Shown here piece by piece: positions 12,352 to 12,850 of a stretch of 12,850 nucleotides of DNA; position 1 is the first letter of the stretch; each line of letters opens with the position of its first letter. Below the pieces are notes generated by a model. The model did not search any database and was not told the origin of the DNA. It saw only the letters and a list, made by a program, of their open reading frames with translations. The stretch comes from SLRI01 sp964576715. Its GTDB lineage: Bacteria > Pseudomonadota > Alphaproteobacteria > Geminicoccales > Geminicoccaceae. Position numbers and translations under genes: made by a program. The DNA lies in contig CAZNWE010000100.1 in assembly GCA_964576715.1 (NCBI GenBank), positions 1-12,850 of the forward strand, written 5' to 3'.

Positions 12352-12850
12352 ATGCAGACCGTCAAGCTCACGACCGCCGCCCTGAGCCTCGCCCTCCTCG
12401 CCGCGACCGCCGCCAGCGGCCCCGCCATGGCCCAGCAGGGCGGCGTCGAGGTCGGCGGCAACGCCAACAACCTGACCCTCGTCAACCGCAACACCAACGC
12501 CGCCATCGGTGCCAATGCCGAGGCCTCGACCCGGATCGGCAGCGTCCAGGACACCAAGGTCGGCGGCAACCTCAACAACCTCACCCTCGTCAACCGCAAC
12601 ACCAATGCCGCGATCGGCGCCAACACCGAGGCCAACACCCAGATCGGCGCGATCACCGGGGCCGACGTCGGCGGCAACCTCAACAACCTGACGCTGGTCA
12701 ACCGCAACACGAATGCGGCCATCGGGGCGAACGCCAAGGCCGGCACCGCCATCGGCACGGTCACCGACGCCAAGGTCGGCGGCAACCTCAACAATCTCAC
12801 CCTCGTCAACCGCAACACCAACGCCGCGATCGGCGCCAACACGACGGCCT
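12352..12850 (+). CDS. Secreted protein made of 36-residue tandem repeats, runs off the right edge
   Basis: The first 166 residues are visible. A signal peptide (MQTVKLTTAALSLALLAATA, cut likely after GPAMA at residue 27) is followed by a short spacer and then exact 36-residue repeats from Val34. The invariant half is VGGNxNNLTLVNRNTNAA followed by IGAN; the second half varies (AEASTRIGSVQDTK, TEANTQIGAITGAD, AKAGTAIGTVTDAK). The V/I-G-x-N start recurs 18 residues later, so each unit may be two 18-residue rungs of a beta-solenoid. The Asn/Thr/Gly/Ala-rich, cysteine-free composition resembles surface fibres, adhesins or curli-like amyloids, but the curli QxGxxNxA motif is absent. Codons are almost all C- or G-ending, suggesting high expression. 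ATG at 12352 has GGAG 7 bases upstream. I do not recognise the family and the function is unknown. Confidence 0.85.
   Translation, partial: MQTVKLTTAALSLALLAATAASGPAMAQQGGVEVGGNANNLTLVNRNTNAAIGANAEASTRIGSVQDTKVGGNLNNLTLVNRNTNAAIGANTEANTQIGAITGADVGGNLNNLTLVNRNTNAAIGANAKAGTAIGTVTDAKVGGNLNNLTLVNRNTNAAIGANTTA
12451..12850 (+). repeat. 108-bp in-frame tandem repeats, 3.7 copies visible
   Basis: Units start at 12451, 12559, 12667 and 12775, each exactly 108 bp (36 codons) apart; the fourth is cut by the window end. Over the first 22 codons units 2 and 4 differ by two synonymous changes, while units 2 and 3 differ by eight synonymous changes and none that alters the protein. This shows recent duplication or exchange for one pair and selection on the protein for the other. 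The 3' third of each unit varies in both DNA and protein. Confidence 0.97.

Noticed and set aside
12276..12842. Minus-strand open frame of 188 codons with regular Leu/Arg/Pro repeats
   Set aside because: The regularity is the antisense image of the 108-bp repeats in the plus-strand gene, which has a signal peptide and a good ribosome-binding sequence.
12451..12850. CRISPR-like array, because of regularly spaced repeats
   Set aside because: The 108-bp units are contiguous, in frame and coding, with synonymous substitutions; there are no unique spacers between short identical repeats.

Overview
The window reads as one contiguous piece of a very GC-rich chromosome (codons mostly end in G or C, genes are packed, and stop/start codons overlap by 4 bp many times). 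Gene content and protein style (HutF/HutG histidine route, PhoP/PhoQ-like two-component pair, PCu(A)C chaperone, DUF2946) suggest a proteobacterium, most likely an alphaproteobacterium. The taxon is inference only. One 100-N run marks an assembly gap.

Region 1 (1-5413) is a histidine-utilisation locus. On the minus strand, transcribed leftwards, are hutI, hutH, hutG and hutU, all overlapping (16, 4 and 4 bp), with hutU running off the left edge. hutF diverges on the plus strand from a 72-bp intergenic region. Together they encode the five-step route histidine -> urocanate -> imidazolonepropionate -> formiminoglutamate -> N-formylglutamate -> glutamate + formate. No hutC-type regulator or transporter is in the window.

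Region 2 (5414-6805, plus strand) holds a toxin-first PIN/ribbon-helix-helix toxin-antitoxin pair preceded by a perfect 7-3-7 palindrome, followed 21 bp later by tenA (thiamin pyrimidine salvage). The tenA 3' end overlaps the convergent histidine kinase gene by 34 bp.

Region 3 (6772-9966) is a possible signalling and redox module. A minus-strand operon PepSY protein -> OmpR-type regulator (interrupted by the N gap) -> PhoQ-like sensor kinase diverges from a plus-strand pair, a second exported PepSY-like protein and a four-helix b-type cytochrome. The 130-bp shared promoter region contains CTGACA repeats at 11- and 21-bp spacing, the geometry of an OmpR-family operator. A strong hairpin closes the region.

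Region 4 (10012-10990, minus strand) carries a DUF2946 protein and a PCu(A)C periplasmic copper chaperone with a His-rich tail. Region 5 has a D-2-hydroxyacid dehydrogenase (minus) diverging from the start of a secreted protein built of exact 36-residue tandem repeats, which runs off the right edge. The least explained items are this repeat protein and the PepSY/two-component/cytochrome b module.
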